A stretch of DNA of 64,000 bases from Sphingomonas adhaesiva (GCF_002374855.1 NZ_NWVC01000002.1:558001-622000); one strand, 5' to 3'. Counted from the stretch's first letter, positions 20,188 to 29,967 are shown. Translations and numbers: made by a program. Notes: generated by a model not told the origin, from the sequence alone.

Positions 20188-21462
20188 ATGGCGCCGGCGC
20201 AGATGAGCGTGCTGTTCTTCCTGCAATTGTTCGCGATCGTCGCGACCGCGCGCGGCGTCGGCTGGCTGGCCCGCCGGCTGCTGGGCCAGCCGCAGGTGGT
20301 GGGGGAGATGATCGCGGGCGTCGTACTCGGCCCGTCGCTGCTCGGGCTGCTGGCGCCCGGGGTGCAGGAATGGCTGTTCCCGCGCGAGATGCGCGGGCTG
20401 CTCTACGCGATCGCGCAGCTGGGCGTCGGCCTGTACATGTTCATCGTCGGGCTGGGCTTTCGCGCTGATCATTTCCGGTCGAGCGCGCGCAGCGCCGCGG
20501 CGGTATCGCTGTCGGGAATGGTCGCGCCGTTCCTGGTCGCCGCCGCGCTGGCGCCGTGGCTGCGCACCATCCCCGGCCTGTTCAGCGCGCAGGTGACGCC
20601 GGTACAGGCGACGCTGTTCCTGGGCGCGTGCATCGCGATCACCGCCTTCCCGATGCTGGCGCGGATCATCCACGAACGCGGGCTGTCGGACACGCCGCTG
20701 GGCACGCTGTCGCTGTCGTCCGGCGCGATCGACGATGCGGGCGCGTGGACGGTGCTGGCGATCGTGCTGGCGACGTTCGGCGACGGGCCGGCGGTGGCGG
20801 TGAAGGCGATCGGCGGGGCGATCCTGTTCGCGATCATCGTGCTGGGCATCGGCCCGCGCCTGCTGGCGCCGCTCGGCCGGCGGGCGGCGCACAGCGGGCG
20901 CGTGTCGCACGGCGATCTGGGGGTGGCGCTGATGCTGTTCCTGCTGGCCGCCTTCGCGATGGATGCGGTGGGGATGCATGCGGTGTTCGGCGGCTTCCTG
21001 CTGGGCGTCGTGATGCCGCGCGGGGCGTTCGCCACCGGGCTGCGCCAGCAGTTGGAGCCGGTGACGGTATTGCTGCTGTTGCCGGTGTTCTTCACCTTCT
21101 CCGGCCTCAACACGCAGCTGGCGCTGATCGCCGACCCGGCGCTGCTGGCGGTCGCGCTGGCGATCTTCGCCGCATCGGTGCTGGCGAAGGGCGGCGCGTG
21201 CTGGGCGGCGGCGCGGCTGACCGGGCAGGACAATCCCACCGCGCTGGGGATCGGCGCGCTGATGAACGCGCGCGGGCTGATGGAGCTGATCATCATCAAC
21301 ATCGGGCTGCAGCGCGGGATCATCGGCCCGGCGCTGTTCGCGATCCTGGTGATGATGGCGATCCTGACGACGCTGATCGCCTCGCCGCTGTTCGAGCTTG
21401 CCTATGGCCGCCGCGCCCGCGCGCGCGGCGACCTGGCGGCGCTGGAGGGCACGCCGGCTTGA
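20188..21462 (+). CDS. CPA2-family cation:proton antiporter
   Basis: A 424-residue membrane protein of the KefB/GerN/NapA group, about 12-13 helices. Typical segments: GWLARRLLGQPQVVGEMIAG, VVLGPSLLG, SSGAIDDAGAWTVLA (the D-D pair of the ion site region) and MNARGLMELIIINIGL. It lacks the C-terminal TrkA-N/RCK domain of KefB/KefC, so it is probably a plain Na+(K+)/H+ antiporter rather than a glutathione-gated one. It stands alone, 155 bases after the PilZ gene's start in divergent orientation; the gap shows no recognised gene. Confidence 0.9.
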   Translation: MAPAQMSVLFFLQLFAIVATARGVGWLARRLLGQPQVVGEMIAGVVLGPSLLGLLAPGVQEWLFPREMRGLLYAIAQLGVGLYMFIVGLGFRADHFRSSARSAAAVSLSGMVAPFLVAAALAPWLRTIPGLFSAQVTPVQATLFLGACIAITAFPMLARIIHERGLSDTPLGTLSLSSGAIDDAGAWTVLAIVLATFGDGPAVAVKAIGGAILFAIIVLGIGPRLLAPLGRRAAHSGRVSHGDLGVALMLFLLAAFAMDAVGMHAVFGGFLLGVVMPRGAFATGLRQQLEPVTVLLLLPVFFTFSGLNTQLALIADPALLAVALAIFAASVLAKGGACWAAARLTGQDNPTALGIGALMNARGLMELIIINIGLQRGIIGPALFAILVMMAILTTLIASPLFELAYGRRARARGDLAALEGTPA

Positions 21463-21489
21463 GGCGAAAGGCGGTGGCTTACCGGTAAG

Positions 21490-21572
21490 CGTCATCCCAG
21501 CGAAGGCTGGGATCTCCCGGTGACGGGGCGGGCAGGAGCCGCAAAAGGCCCCAGCCTTCGCTGGGGCGACGT
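21490..21572. repeat. Paired palindromic repeat (REP-like), copy 3
   Basis: Hairpins GTCATCCCAGCGAAGGCTGG and CCCCAGCCTTCGCTGGGGCG, the same pair as at 10871, between the convergent antiporter and regA genes. It may act as a two-way terminator. Confidence 0.8.
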
Positions 21573-21596
21573 CGAGATAAGGCGACCTCCGCGGCC

Positions 21597-22163
21597 CTAC
21601 AGGTGGCGCTTGCCCAGCTTGCGCGCCAGCGTGCGGCGATGCATCCCCAGCCGCCGCGCGGCTTCCGATACGTTGAACCCGCAATCGGCCAGCGTCTGGT
21701 GGATATGTTCCCATTCCAGCGTGCGCAGCGACGTGGGCGCGGCGTCCAGCTCGACGCTGGCGTCGCCGGTGCCCGATGCCTCGAACGCGGCCTCGATATC
21801 GTCGGAATTGGCCGGTTTCGACAGATAGTTGGTCGCGCCCAGCTTCACCGCCTCCACCGCGGTGGCGATGCTGGCGAAACCGGTCAGCACGACGATCCGC
21901 ATCGCCGGGTCGATCGCGTGCAGCCGCTCGACACAGGTGAGGCCGGAGGCATTGCCCAGCCGCAGGTCGACCACCGCGTGATCGGGGCGCAGCGCCGCCA
22001 CCGCCGCCTCCAGTTCCGCCGGGCCGGCGATCGCGGCGACGCGATAGCCGCGCCGCTCGAACGAACGCGCCAGCGTGCGCGCGAACATCGCATCGTCCTC
22101 GATGATGAGCAGCCGCCGCTGCCCCTGCCCGTCCCCATCGCCGTCGCCGCCGCCGTCGCTCAT
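21597..22163 (-). CDS. regA: RegA/ActR/PrrA-type redox response regulator
   Basis: A 188-residue response regulator. The receiver domain has the acidic pocket IEDD, phospho-acceptor D66 in VVDLRLG and K116 in YLSKPAN; a Pro/Ala linker leads to a Fis-type helix-turn-helix (FNVSEAARRLGMHRRTLARKL), which is the almost invariant RegA DNA-binding end. RegA controls respiration, carbon and nitrogen fixation genes in response to quinone redox state. It overlaps the sensor gene by 4 bases (ATGA) and is the last gene of the cyo-surf1-regB-regA operon. The N-terminus carries an unusual Gly-Asp-rich extension (SDGGGDGDGDGQGQ). Confidence 0.93.
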   Translation of the reverse strand: MSDGGGDGDGDGQGQRRLLIIEDDAMFARTLARSFERRGYRVAAIAGPAELEAAVAALRPDHAVVDLRLGNASGLTCVERLHAIDPAMRIVVLTGFASIATAVEAVKLGATNYLSKPANSDDIEAAFEASGTGDASVELDAAPTSLRTLEWEHIHQTLADCGFNVSEAARRLGMHRRTLARKLGKRHL

Positions 22164-23446
22164 CCGCCGTCCTCCCCGATCGCCAGCGACGCCAGCGGCA
22201 GCACCAGCGTCACCTCGCTGCCGCCATCCGCCCGGTTACGCGCCATCACGGTACCGCCCAGCGTGCGCAGGACGTTGGTGGCCAGGAACAGCCCCAGCCC
22301 GGCGCCGCGCCGGTCCTTGGTGCTGAGATAGGGTTTGCCGATCCCGTCGAGAATATCGGCGGCGAACCCCGCGCCGTCGTCGTGCACCGCCAGCACCAGC
22401 CGGTCGCCGTCGATCGCGGCGCACAGCCGGATCGCCGTCGCCCCCGCCTCCGCCGCATTGTCGAGCAGGTTGGTGATCGTCTGCGCCAGCGCCCGGTCCG
22501 CGACGATGCGCGGGTCGCCGCTCATCAGATGGTCGTATTGCGCCTGCGCCGCGCCGTTGCCGCGCCAGTCGGCGACGATCCTGGACAGGAAGGTGCGCAC
22601 CGTCGTGCGCGCGGGCGCGTTGCCGCGCACCTCGCCCGATGCCAGCAGGATCCCCGACAGGATGTTCTTGCAGCGCATCACCTCGGCCCGCATGTCGTCC
22701 AGGTCCGCCAGAAGCGCCGGATCGCGCGCGATCGCCGGTTCGCCGCGCCAGTCGCCCAGCATCACCGCGATGGAGGCAAGCGGCGTGCCCAGTTCGTGCG
22801 CCGCGCCGCTGGCCAGGAGGCCCATGCGCACGATATGCTCCTCCTCCGCCGCGCGCTGGCGCAGCGCCGCCAGCCGCGCGTCGCGTTCCGACAGGTTGCG
22901 CACGATCTGCGTCACGAACTGCACCAGCAGCATCGCGGCGAGCGTGTAGTTGAACCAGCTGACCACGACATAGGGCACCGACAGCGTCGATCCCCACCCC
23001 GCCGGCAGCGCGAACGGCGGCGCGGCCCAGCCCAGCCAGGCGAACAGCGCGCTGGTGATCGCCACCATCGCCCAGCTGGACCAGGGCGGCAGCAGAACCG
23101 CGGCCAGCACCACCTGCAACAGGTACAGCGTCACGAACGGATTGCCGACCCCGCCGCTCAGGTACAGCTGGATCGTCAGGCAGGTGACGTCGACCAGCAG
23201 CATCGCGAACAGCTGATCCTCGCCGATCCGGTCCCAGGCCAGCACCGCTAGGTTGAGCGCGACCAGCGCCGCCAGCGCGCCCAGCATCGGCACCAGCGGC
23301 AGCTGGACGCCGATCACGAAATGGACGGTCAGGATCGTCGCCAGCTGTCCGCCGACCGCCAGCCAGCGCAGCACCGACAGCAGCCGGACGTTGCGGCGCC
23401 GCGTCTCGTCGACCGGCGGCGCCTCGATCACGCGCTCAGTCGTCAC
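22160..23446 (-). CDS. regB: RegB/ActS/PrrB-type redox sensor histidine kinase
   Basis: A 428-residue membrane histidine kinase with six predicted N-terminal helices. The quinone-binding heptapeptide typical of RegB is present as GGVGNPF near residue 98. The H-box is HELGTPLAS near 215, and MRCKNILSGIL near 257 holds the conserved redox-active cysteine of RegB. The ATPase domain follows (NLLDNAAEAGA, HDDGAGF, GAGLGLFLA). GTG start; the first 11 bases overlap the end of the SURF1 gene. RegB phosphorylates RegA, inhibited by oxidised ubiquinone in studied species. Sitting in the quinol oxidase operon, it senses the pool that this oxidase drains. Confidence 0.94.
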   Translation of the reverse strand: MTTERVIEAPPVDETRRRNVRLLSVLRWLAVGGQLATILTVHFVIGVQLPLVPMLGALAALVALNLAVLAWDRIGEDQLFAMLLVDVTCLTIQLYLSGGVGNPFVTLYLLQVVLAAVLLPPWSSWAMVAITSALFAWLGWAAPPFALPAGWGSTLSVPYVVVSWFNYTLAAMLLVQFVTQIVRNLSERDARLAALRQRAAEEEHIVRMGLLASGAAHELGTPLASIAVMLGDWRGEPAIARDPALLADLDDMRAEVMRCKNILSGILLASGEVRGNAPARTTVRTFLSRIVADWRGNGAAQAQYDHLMSGDPRIVADRALAQTITNLLDNAAEAGATAIRLCAAIDGDRLVLAVHDDGAGFAADILDGIGKPYLSTKDRRGAGLGLFLATNVLRTLGGTVMARNRADGGSEVTLVLPLASLAIGEDGG

Positions 23447-24140
23447 GCGCCGGTCCCGCGCGGGCGATCCGCCAGGCGAAATACAGCATCATCGCGGCCA
23501 GCGTGAACCAGGTGATCGCATAGGTCAGATGGCTGTTGCGGAATGTCACCACGGTCAACCCGCCGCGTGGCCACCCGCCCTGCCCGGCCCCCTGCGAACC
23601 GGCATCGGCATCGACGAAATAAGGTGCGACCGGGCGCGTCAGGCCGCGCGCATGCGCGATCGCGGTGACGTCGCGCGAATACCAGCGGTCGGCGGCGGGA
23701 TCGTTGCGGCGCAGGAACCCGCCGCCCGGCTCGCTGACGCGCAGCAGCCCGGTGACCCACGCCGCGCCGGTCGCCACGCGTTCCTGCCCGCGCCGGTCGG
23801 CGGGGACGAAACCGCGGTTGACCATGACGATGCCGGCGCCGGTCTCCACCGGGGCGATCACCCAGAAACCCGGGCCAAGATCGGTCACCGCCTGCGCATA
23901 AGCGGGCGGCACCGGCACCCAATGCCCGCGCACCGCGACGCGGGTGTAGGCGTCATCCGCACCGATCGCGCGCCAGCGTCCCGGCCCGGGCGCCGCGACC
24001 GGCGCCGCCGCCAGCCGCGCATCGACGCGCGCGATCAGCGCGAGCTTCCACGCGCGCCGCTCGACCTGCCACACCCCCAGCCCGGCCAGCAGCAGCGCCG
24101 CCAGCAGCGCGCCGAGCGCCAGCGGGATGCGGCCGCGCAT
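23436..24140 (-). CDS. SURF1-family oxidase assembly protein
   Basis: A 234-residue membrane protein with one helix at each end: LALGALLAALLLAGLGVWQV near the N-terminus, followed by ERRAWKLALIARVDARLAA, and HLTYAITWFTLAAMMLYFAW near the C-terminus. Between them is the periplasmic domain with G-W-V-P and NRGFVPADRR, as in SURF1/Shy1. SURF1 helps insert heme into subunit I of heme-copper oxidases. Its place directly after cyoD (ATG overlaps the cyoD stop by one base) argues that it serves this bo3-type oxidase. Confidence 0.9.
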   Translation of the reverse strand: MRGRIPLALGALLAALLLAGLGVWQVERRAWKLALIARVDARLAAAPVAAPGPGRWRAIGADDAYTRVAVRGHWVPVPPAYAQAVTDLGPGFWVIAPVETGAGIVMVNRGFVPADRRGQERVATGAAWVTGLLRVSEPGGGFLRRNDPAADRWYSRDVTAIAHARGLTRPVAPYFVDADAGSQGAGQGGWPRGGLTVVTFRNSHLTYAITWFTLAAMMLYFAWRIARAGPARDD

Positions 24141-24565
24141 CACATGCCGCCGCTGGTCATCTCCGCGTGCATCCCGGGCATCATGTTCACGTTCATGTTG
24201 TACATGACCCACAACGACCCGGCGATCGCGATCACCACGATGATGACGGTGAAGATCAGCGCCAGCAGCGTCCAGCCGTTCTCCGACTTGCTGTTCATGT
24301 GCAGGAAGTAGACCATGTGGACGATGATCTGCACCGCGGCCAGCGCGGTGACGATCCCGGCGGTGATCCGCGCATCGGCGATCACCCCGGTCATCACCAG
24401 CGCGAACGCGGGCGCGGTCAGCAGGACGGACAGGATGAACCCGGTCCAATACCCCTTGCGCGTGCCGTGCGCCGCACCGCCATGGTCGTCGTGCGCGTGA
24501 TGGCCGTGGCCATGCTCATGCCCATGCTCATGGCTGTGGACGGGCGGATTGTCGTGCGCGCTCAC
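24140..24565 (-). CDS. cyoD: Cytochrome o ubiquinol oxidase subunit IV with histidine-rich N-terminus
   Basis: A 141-residue small subunit with three membrane helices (GFILSVLLTAPAFALVM; ITAGIVTALAAVQIIVHMVYF; LLALIFTVIIVVIAIAGSLW). The start is a GTG that overlaps the cyoC stop as GTGA. Family members are about 110 residues; the extra length is a cytoplasmic stretch of about 30 residues with roughly a dozen His interleaved with Glu, Gly and Asp (HSHEHGHEHGHGHHAHDD), which looks able to bind copper, nickel or zinc. The end is also Met-rich (MYNMNVNMMPGMHAEM). Neither feature is part of the core subunit. Confidence 0.9.
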   Translation of the reverse strand: MSAHDNPPVHSHEHGHEHGHGHHAHDDHGGAAHGTRKGYWTGFILSVLLTAPAFALVMTGVIADARITAGIVTALAAVQIIVHMVYFLHMNSKSENGWTLLALIFTVIIVVIAIAGSLWVMYNMNVNMMPGMHAEMTSGGM

Positions 24566-25194
24566 CGCAGCACTCCCAGCAGATAGACGAAGGTGAAGAC
24601 GCCGATCCAGACGACGTCCAGGAAGTGCCAGAACATCGACAGGCATTGCAGCCGGCGGACGTTGTCGGCGATCAGCCCGCGGCGCATCACCTGCACCACC
24701 AGTACCGCCAGCCAGATCAGGCCGAAGGTGACGTGCAGCCCGTGCGTGCCGACCAGCGTGAAGAAGGCGGACAGGAACGCCGAGCGCTGCGGCCCGGCGC
24801 CTTCATGGATCAGGTGGCTGAATTCGTACAGCTCGATCGCCAGGAAGGCGAGGCCGAACAGCGCGGTGACGCCCAGCCAGCCGAGCACCGCCGACTGGCG
24901 CTTCTCGTCCGTTGCGATCATCGCGAAGCCGTAGGTGATCGACGACAGCAGCAGCATGGTGGTGTTGATCGCGACCAGCGGCAGGTCGAACAGCTCGCGC
25001 GGGCCGGGGCCGCCCGCCAGGCTGCCGCCGTACACGCCGTAAGCGGCGAACAGCATCGCGAAGATGAGGCAGTCGCTCATCAGGTACAGCCAGAAGCCCA
25101 GCATCGTGCTGCCGCCCGGCGGGTGCGGATGCTCGTCCAGATCGTAATAGGCCGGCGGCTCGCCGGCCGCGGCGGTGGGGGTGGTGGTCGCCAT
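24562..25194 (-). CDS. cyoC: Cytochrome o ubiquinol oxidase subunit III
   Basis: A 210-residue five-helix subunit III of a heme-copper quinol oxidase. Recognisable segments include STMLGFWLYLMSDCLIFAML, FELYEFSHLIHEGAGPQRS in part, FFTLVGTHGLHVTFGLIW and CLSMFWHFLDVVWIGVFTFVY, here cited in fragments no longer than needed. Length matches CyoC (about 204). It begins 4 bases after the end of cyoB and ends overlapping cyoD. Confidence 0.95.
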   Translation of the reverse strand: MATTTPTAAAGEPPAYYDLDEHPHPPGGSTMLGFWLYLMSDCLIFAMLFAAYGVYGGSLAGGPGPRELFDLPLVAINTTMLLLSSITYGFAMIATDEKRQSAVLGWLGVTALFGLAFLAIELYEFSHLIHEGAGPQRSAFLSAFFTLVGTHGLHVTFGLIWLAVLVVQVMRRGLIADNVRRLQCLSMFWHFLDVVWIGVFTFVYLLGVLR

Positions 25195-25198
25195 CGTC

Positions 25199-27199
25199 TT
25201 ATACTTCCGCGGTCTGGAGCTGGCGGGTGCGAATGTCCTCGGACGCGATCACGTCCTCGACCGGGATGTGGAAATCGCGGTCATAGTTGAACGTATGCCC
25301 GATCGCGGTCGCCAGCAGCGCCACGAACGCCACCGCCGCCAGCCACCAGATGTACCAGATCATCGCCAGGCCGAAGACCAGCGACAGCCCCGCCAGGATC
25401 ACGCCCGCGCCCGTGTTCTTGGGCATGTGGATCGCGCGGAATCCCTCGGTCGGGCGCGCCGCCTTCTTCGACTTCATGTGGTGCCAGGCGTCCAGATCGT
25501 GGATGACGGGCGTGAACGCGAAATTATAGGCCGGCGGCGGCGAGGAGGTCGCCCATTCCAGCGTGCGCCCGTTCCACGGGTCGCCGGTGGTGTCGCGCAG
25601 CTTCTCGCGGTCGCGGATGCTGACGTAGAATTGCATCAGCATCGCACCGATCCCCGCGGCGATGATCGCCGCGCCGACGCCCGCGATGATGAACCAGATG
25701 TGCAGGCTGGGATCGTCGAACACGCGCAGCCGGCGGGTCACGCCCATCAGGCCCAGGATGTAGAGCGGCGTGAACGCGACCCAGAAGCCGACGACCCAGC
25801 ACCAGAAGCTGATCGTGCCCCAGAACTTGTCCAGCTTGAACCCGAACGCCTTGGGCCACCAGTAATTGACGCCCGCGAACATCCCGAACAGCACGCCGCC
25901 GATGATGACGTTGTGGAAATGCGCCACCAGGAACAGCGAATTGTGGAACTGGAAGTCGGCCGGCGGCACCGCCAGCATCACGCCGGTCATCCCGCCGATC
26001 ACGAACGTCAGCATGAACGCGACCGACCACATCATCGGCAGCTCGAAGCGGATGCGCCCGCGGTACATCGTGAACAGCCAGTTGAAGATCTTCGCCCCCG
26101 TCGGGATCGAGATGATCATCGTGGTGATGCCGAAGAAACTGTTGACGCTGGCGCCCGACCCCATCGTGAAGAAATGGTGCAGCCACACCAGGTACGACAG
26201 GATGCAGATGACGATCAGCGCATAGACCATCGACGTATAGCCGAACAGCCGCTTGCCCGAGAAGGTCGAGACGACTTCGGAGAAGACGCCGAACGCCGGC
26301 AGGATCAGGATGTACACTTCCGGGTGACCCCAGATCCAGATCATGTTCACGTACATCATCGGGTTGCCCCCGCCGGTGTTCGTGAAGAAATTGGTCCCGA
26401 CGTAGCGATCGAGGCTGAGCATCGCGAGCACCGCGGTCAGCACCGGGAAGGCGGCGACGATCAGCACGTTGGTGACCAGCGCCGACCAGGTGAAGATCGG
26501 CATCTTCATCAGGCCCATGCCCGGTGCGCGCATCTTCACGATCGTCGCGATCAGGTTGACGCCGGACAGCAAGGTGCCGACGCCCGCGATCTGCAAGGCC
26601 CAGATATAGTAATCGACCCCGACGTCCGGGGAATAATCCAGCCCCGACAGCGGCGCCATCGCCAGCCAGCCGGTGCGCGCGAATTCGCCGACGAACAGGC
26701 TGGCCATCACCGTCACCGCGCCCGCGACGGTCATCCAGAAGCTGAAATTGTTGAGGAACGGGAAGCTGACGTCGCGCGCGCCGATCTGCAGCGGGACGAC
26801 ATAGTTCATCAGCCCGGTGACAAACGGCATCGCGACGAAGAAGATCATGATGACGCCGTGCGCGGTGAACACCTGATCGTAATGGTGCGCGTTCAGATAC
26901 CCTTCGCTGCCGTTGAAGGCGAGCGCCTGTTGCAGGCGCATCATGATCGCGTCGGCGAACCCGCGCATCAGCATGACCAGCGCCAGCACGATGTACATGA
27001 TGCCGATCTTCTTGTGGTCCACGCTGGTGAACCATTCGGTCCACAAATAGCGCCACAGCTTGAAATAGGTGAGCGCACCCAGCAGCGCGATGCCGCCCAG
27101 CGCGACGACCGCGAAGGTGCCGACCAGGATCGGTTCGTGGATCGGGAAGCTGTCGAGCGTCAGCCGCCCGAAGATGGTCTTGATGAGGTCGTCCGACAT
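25199..27199 (-). CDS. cyoB: Cytochrome o ubiquinol oxidase subunit I
   Basis: A 666-residue catalytic subunit with about 15 helices that reduces O2 to water and pumps protons using ubiquinol. Heme and copper ligands are visible: the first helix-II histidine in [26 protein letters not shown] with the His-Tyr pair, WLHHFFTMG with the next two histidines, and [11 protein letters not shown] with the heme histidines. I start at [13 protein letters not shown], 8 bases after the cyoA stop; a nine-codon upstream extension overlaps cyoA and lacks conservation. Lengths agree with E. coli CyoB (663). Confidence 0.97.
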   Translation of the reverse strand: MSDDLIKTIFGRLTLDSFPIHEPILVGTFAVVALGGIALLGALTYFKLWRYLWTEWFTSVDHKKIGIMYIVLALVMLMRGFADAIMMRLQQALAFNGSEGYLNAHHYDQVFTAHGVIMIFFVAMPFVTGLMNYVVPLQIGARDVSFPFLNNFSFWMTVAGAVTVMASLFVGEFARTGWLAMAPLSGLDYSPDVGVDYYIWALQIAGVGTLLSGVNLIATIVKMRAPGMGLMKMPIFTWSALVTNVLIVAAFPVLTAVLAMLSLDRYVGTNFFTNTGGGNPMMYVNMIWIWGHPEVYILILPAFGVFSEVVSTFSGKRLFGYTSMVYALIVICILSYLVWLHHFFTMGSGASVNSFFGITTMIISIPTGAKIFNWLFTMYRGRIRFELPMMWSVAFMLTFVIGGMTGVMLAVPPADFQFHNSLFLVAHFHNVIIGGVLFGMFAGVNYWWPKAFGFKLDKFWGTISFWCWVVGFWVAFTPLYILGLMGVTRRLRVFDDPSLHIWFIIAGVGAAIIAAGIGAMLMQFYVSIRDREKLRDTTGDPWNGRTLEWATSSPPPAYNFAFTPVIHDLDAWHHMKSKKAARPTEGFRAIHMPKNTGAGVILAGLSLVFGLAMIWYIWWLAAVAFVALLATAIGHTFNYDRDFHIPVEDVIASEDIRTRQLQTAEV

Positions 27200-27206
27200 G
27201 GTGTCC

Positions 27207-28346
27207 TCAGGCCCGCTGGCGGGCATCGGCGCGCGGGCGCGCGGGAGAATGATCGAGCATCGTCATGTTGCGGTTGCTGGCGTCGCCGGGATCGCCCTGC
27301 CCATGCGCGGCGCCGTGCGGCGCGCTCATGTGCGGGCTTTCGCCCTTCTCGCTCGCGTCGCGGGTCAGCGCGCCCTCCGCCTCGCCGGCGCGCGGCGCGC
27401 GGTCGTTCACCGCCGGGCCGCCATGCGACATGCCCTGCATGCACGACGTCCCCGGCTTCACGCACATCGCCACGATGCGGCGGAACAGGCCTGCGTCGAC
27501 CGCGCCGAAGCCGATCGGGCGGACGTTCTCGCTCGGCCGCTCCAGCTGCAGATAGGTGCCCGCGTCCAGCCGGCGCGGCTGGCGCTTCACGCCGGCCACC
27601 CACTGATCGAAGCGCGCCGGGGTGACCGAGTGGGTCTGGAAATGCATCCCCGAGAAGCCCGCGCCGCTATAGTTGGCGGACTGGCCCCGGAACGTGCCGC
27701 GTTCGTTGAGGACGCCGTGCAGCACCGTCTCCATGCCCGGCATGGTGTAGATCATGCCCGCCATCGCGGGGATCCACAGCGTGTTCATCACGCTGGACGA
27801 AGTCATCTGGAACCGCACCGGGCGATCGACCGGCACGACCAGTTCGTTGACCGTCGCCACGCCCTGTTCAGGATAGATGAACAGCCATTTCCAGTCGAGC
27901 GACACCACCTCCACCACCAGCGGCGCAGGTGCGGCGGCCGGCGGGGCGGTGGTCTTGCCCGGCGCGGCCTTGGCGCCCGGGGCGAGCGGGCGGTACGGAT
28001 CGAGCAGGTGGGTGCTGACCCAGGTCAGCGCGCCCAGCGCGATGATGATGAGCAGCGGCGCCGACCAGATCACCAGTTCCAGCTGGGTCGAATGATCCCA
28101 GTCCGGCTCGTAGGGCGCATCCTCGTTCCCCGCGCGATACCGCCAGGCGAACAGCACCGTCAGGATCATCACCGGCACGATGATGAGCAGCATCAGCACC
28201 GTCGACCAGACGATCAGCGACGATTGCTGGCGCGCGACGTCGCCGGCCGGATTCATCACCACGGTGTTGCATCCGCCGAGCGCGGCGAGCGCCCCGGCCA
28301 GCAGCGCGCCGCGAATCCTGGCGCGATGGGAAACACAGAAGATCAT
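27207..28346 (-). CDS. cyoA: Cytochrome o ubiquinol oxidase subunit II (lipoprotein)
   Basis: A 379-residue lipoprotein subunit II. The signal peptide ends ALAALGGC, with C26 as the lipidated residue; two membrane helices follow, then a cupredoxin-like periplasmic domain without the CuA ligands, as expected of a quinol oxidase ([34 protein letters not shown] in part). The protein is about 60 residues longer than E. coli CyoA: the extra C-terminus ([17 protein letters not shown] onward) is Gly/Ala/His-rich and probably disordered. First gene of the operon, divergent from an MHS-type symporter. Confidence 0.95.
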   Translation of the reverse strand: MIFCVSHRARIRGALLAGALAALGGCNTVVMNPAGDVARQQSSLIVWSTVLMLLIIVPVMILTVLFAWRYRAGNEDAPYEPDWDHSTQLELVIWSAPLLIIIALGALTWVSTHLLDPYRPLAPGAKAAPGKTTAPPAAAPAPLVVEVVSLDWKWLFIYPEQGVATVNELVVPVDRPVRFQMTSSSVMNTLWIPAMAGMIYTMPGMETVLHGVLNERGTFRGQSANYSGAGFSGMHFQTHSVTPARFDQWVAGVKRQPRRLDAGTYLQLERPSENVRPIGFGAVDAGLFRRIVAMCVKPGTSCMQGMSHGGPAVNDRAPRAGEAEGALTRDASEKGESPHMSAPHGAAHGQGDPGDASNRNMTMLDHSPARPRADARQRA

Positions 28347-28383
28347 GCGGCGCGCCTAGACTTTTGTGCGGTGCAGCGGAATA

Positions 28384-28436
28384 GGACATTTTGTCCCATC
28401 CCATCGTTGAACGCGCTACGCTATTGCGCGGTTCAA
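28384..28436. promoter_or_regulatory. Two dyads in the cyoA/symporter divergent promoter
   Basis: GGACA-TTT-TGTCC at 28384-28396 and a near-perfect TTGAACGCGC / GCGCGGTTCAA pair at 28407-28436 lie in the 126-base gap between divergent starts. They could bind a regulator of the oxidase operon or of the symporter. I cannot assign either to a known protein; RegA itself prefers less symmetric GC-rich sites. Confidence 0.4.
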
Positions 28437-28472
28437 TACGCCCGATCGGAACCCTTTCATGGCCAGCGCCCT

Positions 28473-29792
28473 ATGACCACCTCGACCTCCGCATCGCTCG
28501 AACGCGACGCCCGCGCGCTCCACGCGGACGGCGATCCGCACGTCCGCCCCGCCGACATCGCGATCGGCGTCATCATCGGGCGCACGTCGGAATTCTTCGA
28601 CTTCTTCGTCTATGCGATCGCCTCGGTGCTCGTCTTCCCGGCGGTGGTGTTCCCCTATCTGGACCGGATCACCGCGACCTTGTGGTCGTTCGCGCTGTTC
28701 CCGCTGGCGTTCATCGCACGGCCGGTGGGCACGCAGATCTTCATGAAGATCGACCGTCGCTACGGCCGCGGCACCAAGCTGACGATCGCGCTGTTCCTGC
28801 TGGGCACGTCGACGGTGCTGGTGTCTTTCCTGCCCACCTATGCCACGATCGGCGGGCTGGCGGCGGTGCTGCTGGCGCTGTTCCGCATCGGCCAGGGGAT
28901 CGCGCTGGGCGGCGCGTGGGACGGCCTGCCCTCGCTGCTGGCGATCAACGCGCCGGAAAAGCACCGCGGCTGGTGGGCGATGGTGCCGCAGCTGGGCGCG
29001 CCGCTGGGGCTGATCGTGGCGTCGGGGCTGTTCGCGTTCGTGTCGCTGCTGCCGACCGAGGATTTCCTGTCCTGGGGCTGGCGCTATCCGTTCTTCGTCG
29101 CCTTCGCGCTCAACGTCGTGGCGCTGTTCGCGCGGCTGCGGATCGTCGTGACGCCGGAATATGAGGAATCGTTCAAGAGCCGCGAACTGACCCCCTCGCG
29201 CGTCACCGCGACGATCAAGGCGCAGTGGCGCAACATCATCATCGGCGCGTTCGCCCCGCTGGCCAGCTTTGCGCTGTTCCACATGGTCACGGTGTTCCCG
29301 CTGTCGTGGGTGGCGCTGTACACGCAGGAGGACATCACCCGCTTCCTGCTGATCGAGATGGCGGGCGGGTTCGTCGGGATCGGCGCGATCGTGCTGTCGG
29401 GGATGCTGGCCGACCGGATCGGGCGGCGCAGCGTGCTGGGCTATACCGCCGCGGGGATCGCGGTGTTCAGCGGCTTCGCGCCGCAGCTGCTGGGCGCGGG
29501 CAGCGCGGGCGAGGTGCTGTTCATGGTGATGGGCTTCATCCTGCTGGGCCTGTCGTTCGGCCAGTCGTCGGGCGCGGTCACCAACAACTTCCCGAAGCGC
29601 GCGCGCTACACCGGCGCGGCGCTGACGTCGGACCTGGCGTGGCTGTTCGGCGCGGGCTTCGCCCCACTGGCGGCGTTGGCGCTGACCGAGGCATTCGGGC
29701 TGGTCGCGGCGGGCGCCTACCTGCTGTCGGGCGCGCTCGGCACGCTGATCGCGCTGGGCCTGAACGTGGAACTGGCGCGCCGGTTGGACTGA
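28473..29792 (+). CDS. MHS-type MFS transporter (metabolite:H+ symporter)
   Basis: A 439-residue, 12-helix major facilitator. The first helix GRTSEFFDFFVYAIASVLVF and the loop DRRYGRGTKLTIALFLLGTS match the metabolite:H+ symporter family (ProP, KgtP, ShiA, CitA), which takes up organic acids, osmolytes or shikimate. The second-half loop ADRIGRRSVLG is also standard. I start at MTTSTSASLERDARAL, since the frame upstream is non-conserved. Substrate is unknown. A terminator follows closely. Confidence 0.88.
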   Translation: MTTSTSASLERDARALHADGDPHVRPADIAIGVIIGRTSEFFDFFVYAIASVLVFPAVVFPYLDRITATLWSFALFPLAFIARPVGTQIFMKIDRRYGRGTKLTIALFLLGTSTVLVSFLPTYATIGGLAAVLLALFRIGQGIALGGAWDGLPSLLAINAPEKHRGWWAMVPQLGAPLGLIVASGLFAFVSLLPTEDFLSWGWRYPFFVAFALNVVALFARLRIVVTPEYEESFKSRELTPSRVTATIKAQWRNIIIGAFAPLASFALFHMVTVFPLSWVALYTQEDITRFLLIEMAGGFVGIGAIVLSGMLADRIGRRSVLGYTAAGIAVFSGFAPQLLGAGSAGEVLFMVMGFILLGLSFGQSSGAVTNNFPKRARYTGAALTSDLAWLFGAGFAPLAALALTEAFGLVAAGAYLLSGALGTLIALGLNVELARRLD

Positions 29793-29814
29793 GCCTGGGA
29801 CTGCGGGAAGACGG

Positions 29815-29848
29815 AAAGGGCGCCGCAGCGATGCGGCGCCTTTCTTTT
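29815..29848 (+). terminator. Rho-independent terminator of the MHS symporter
   Basis: Hairpin AAAGGGCGCCGCA / TGCGGCGCCTTT around a short GCGA loop, followed by CTTTTC. It starts about 22 bases after the stop codon. Confidence 0.85.
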
Positions 29849-29967
29849 CGGAGAGGGAAGGAAGGCGGCCGGTCGGCCCGGCGGGTTCGAGGGTTGGCCG
29901 GCGCTTGTCACCGGGGAGGCGTTACCCGCCCCTTAACGGCGCTTTTCGCGCTGCTTTCATCTGATAC

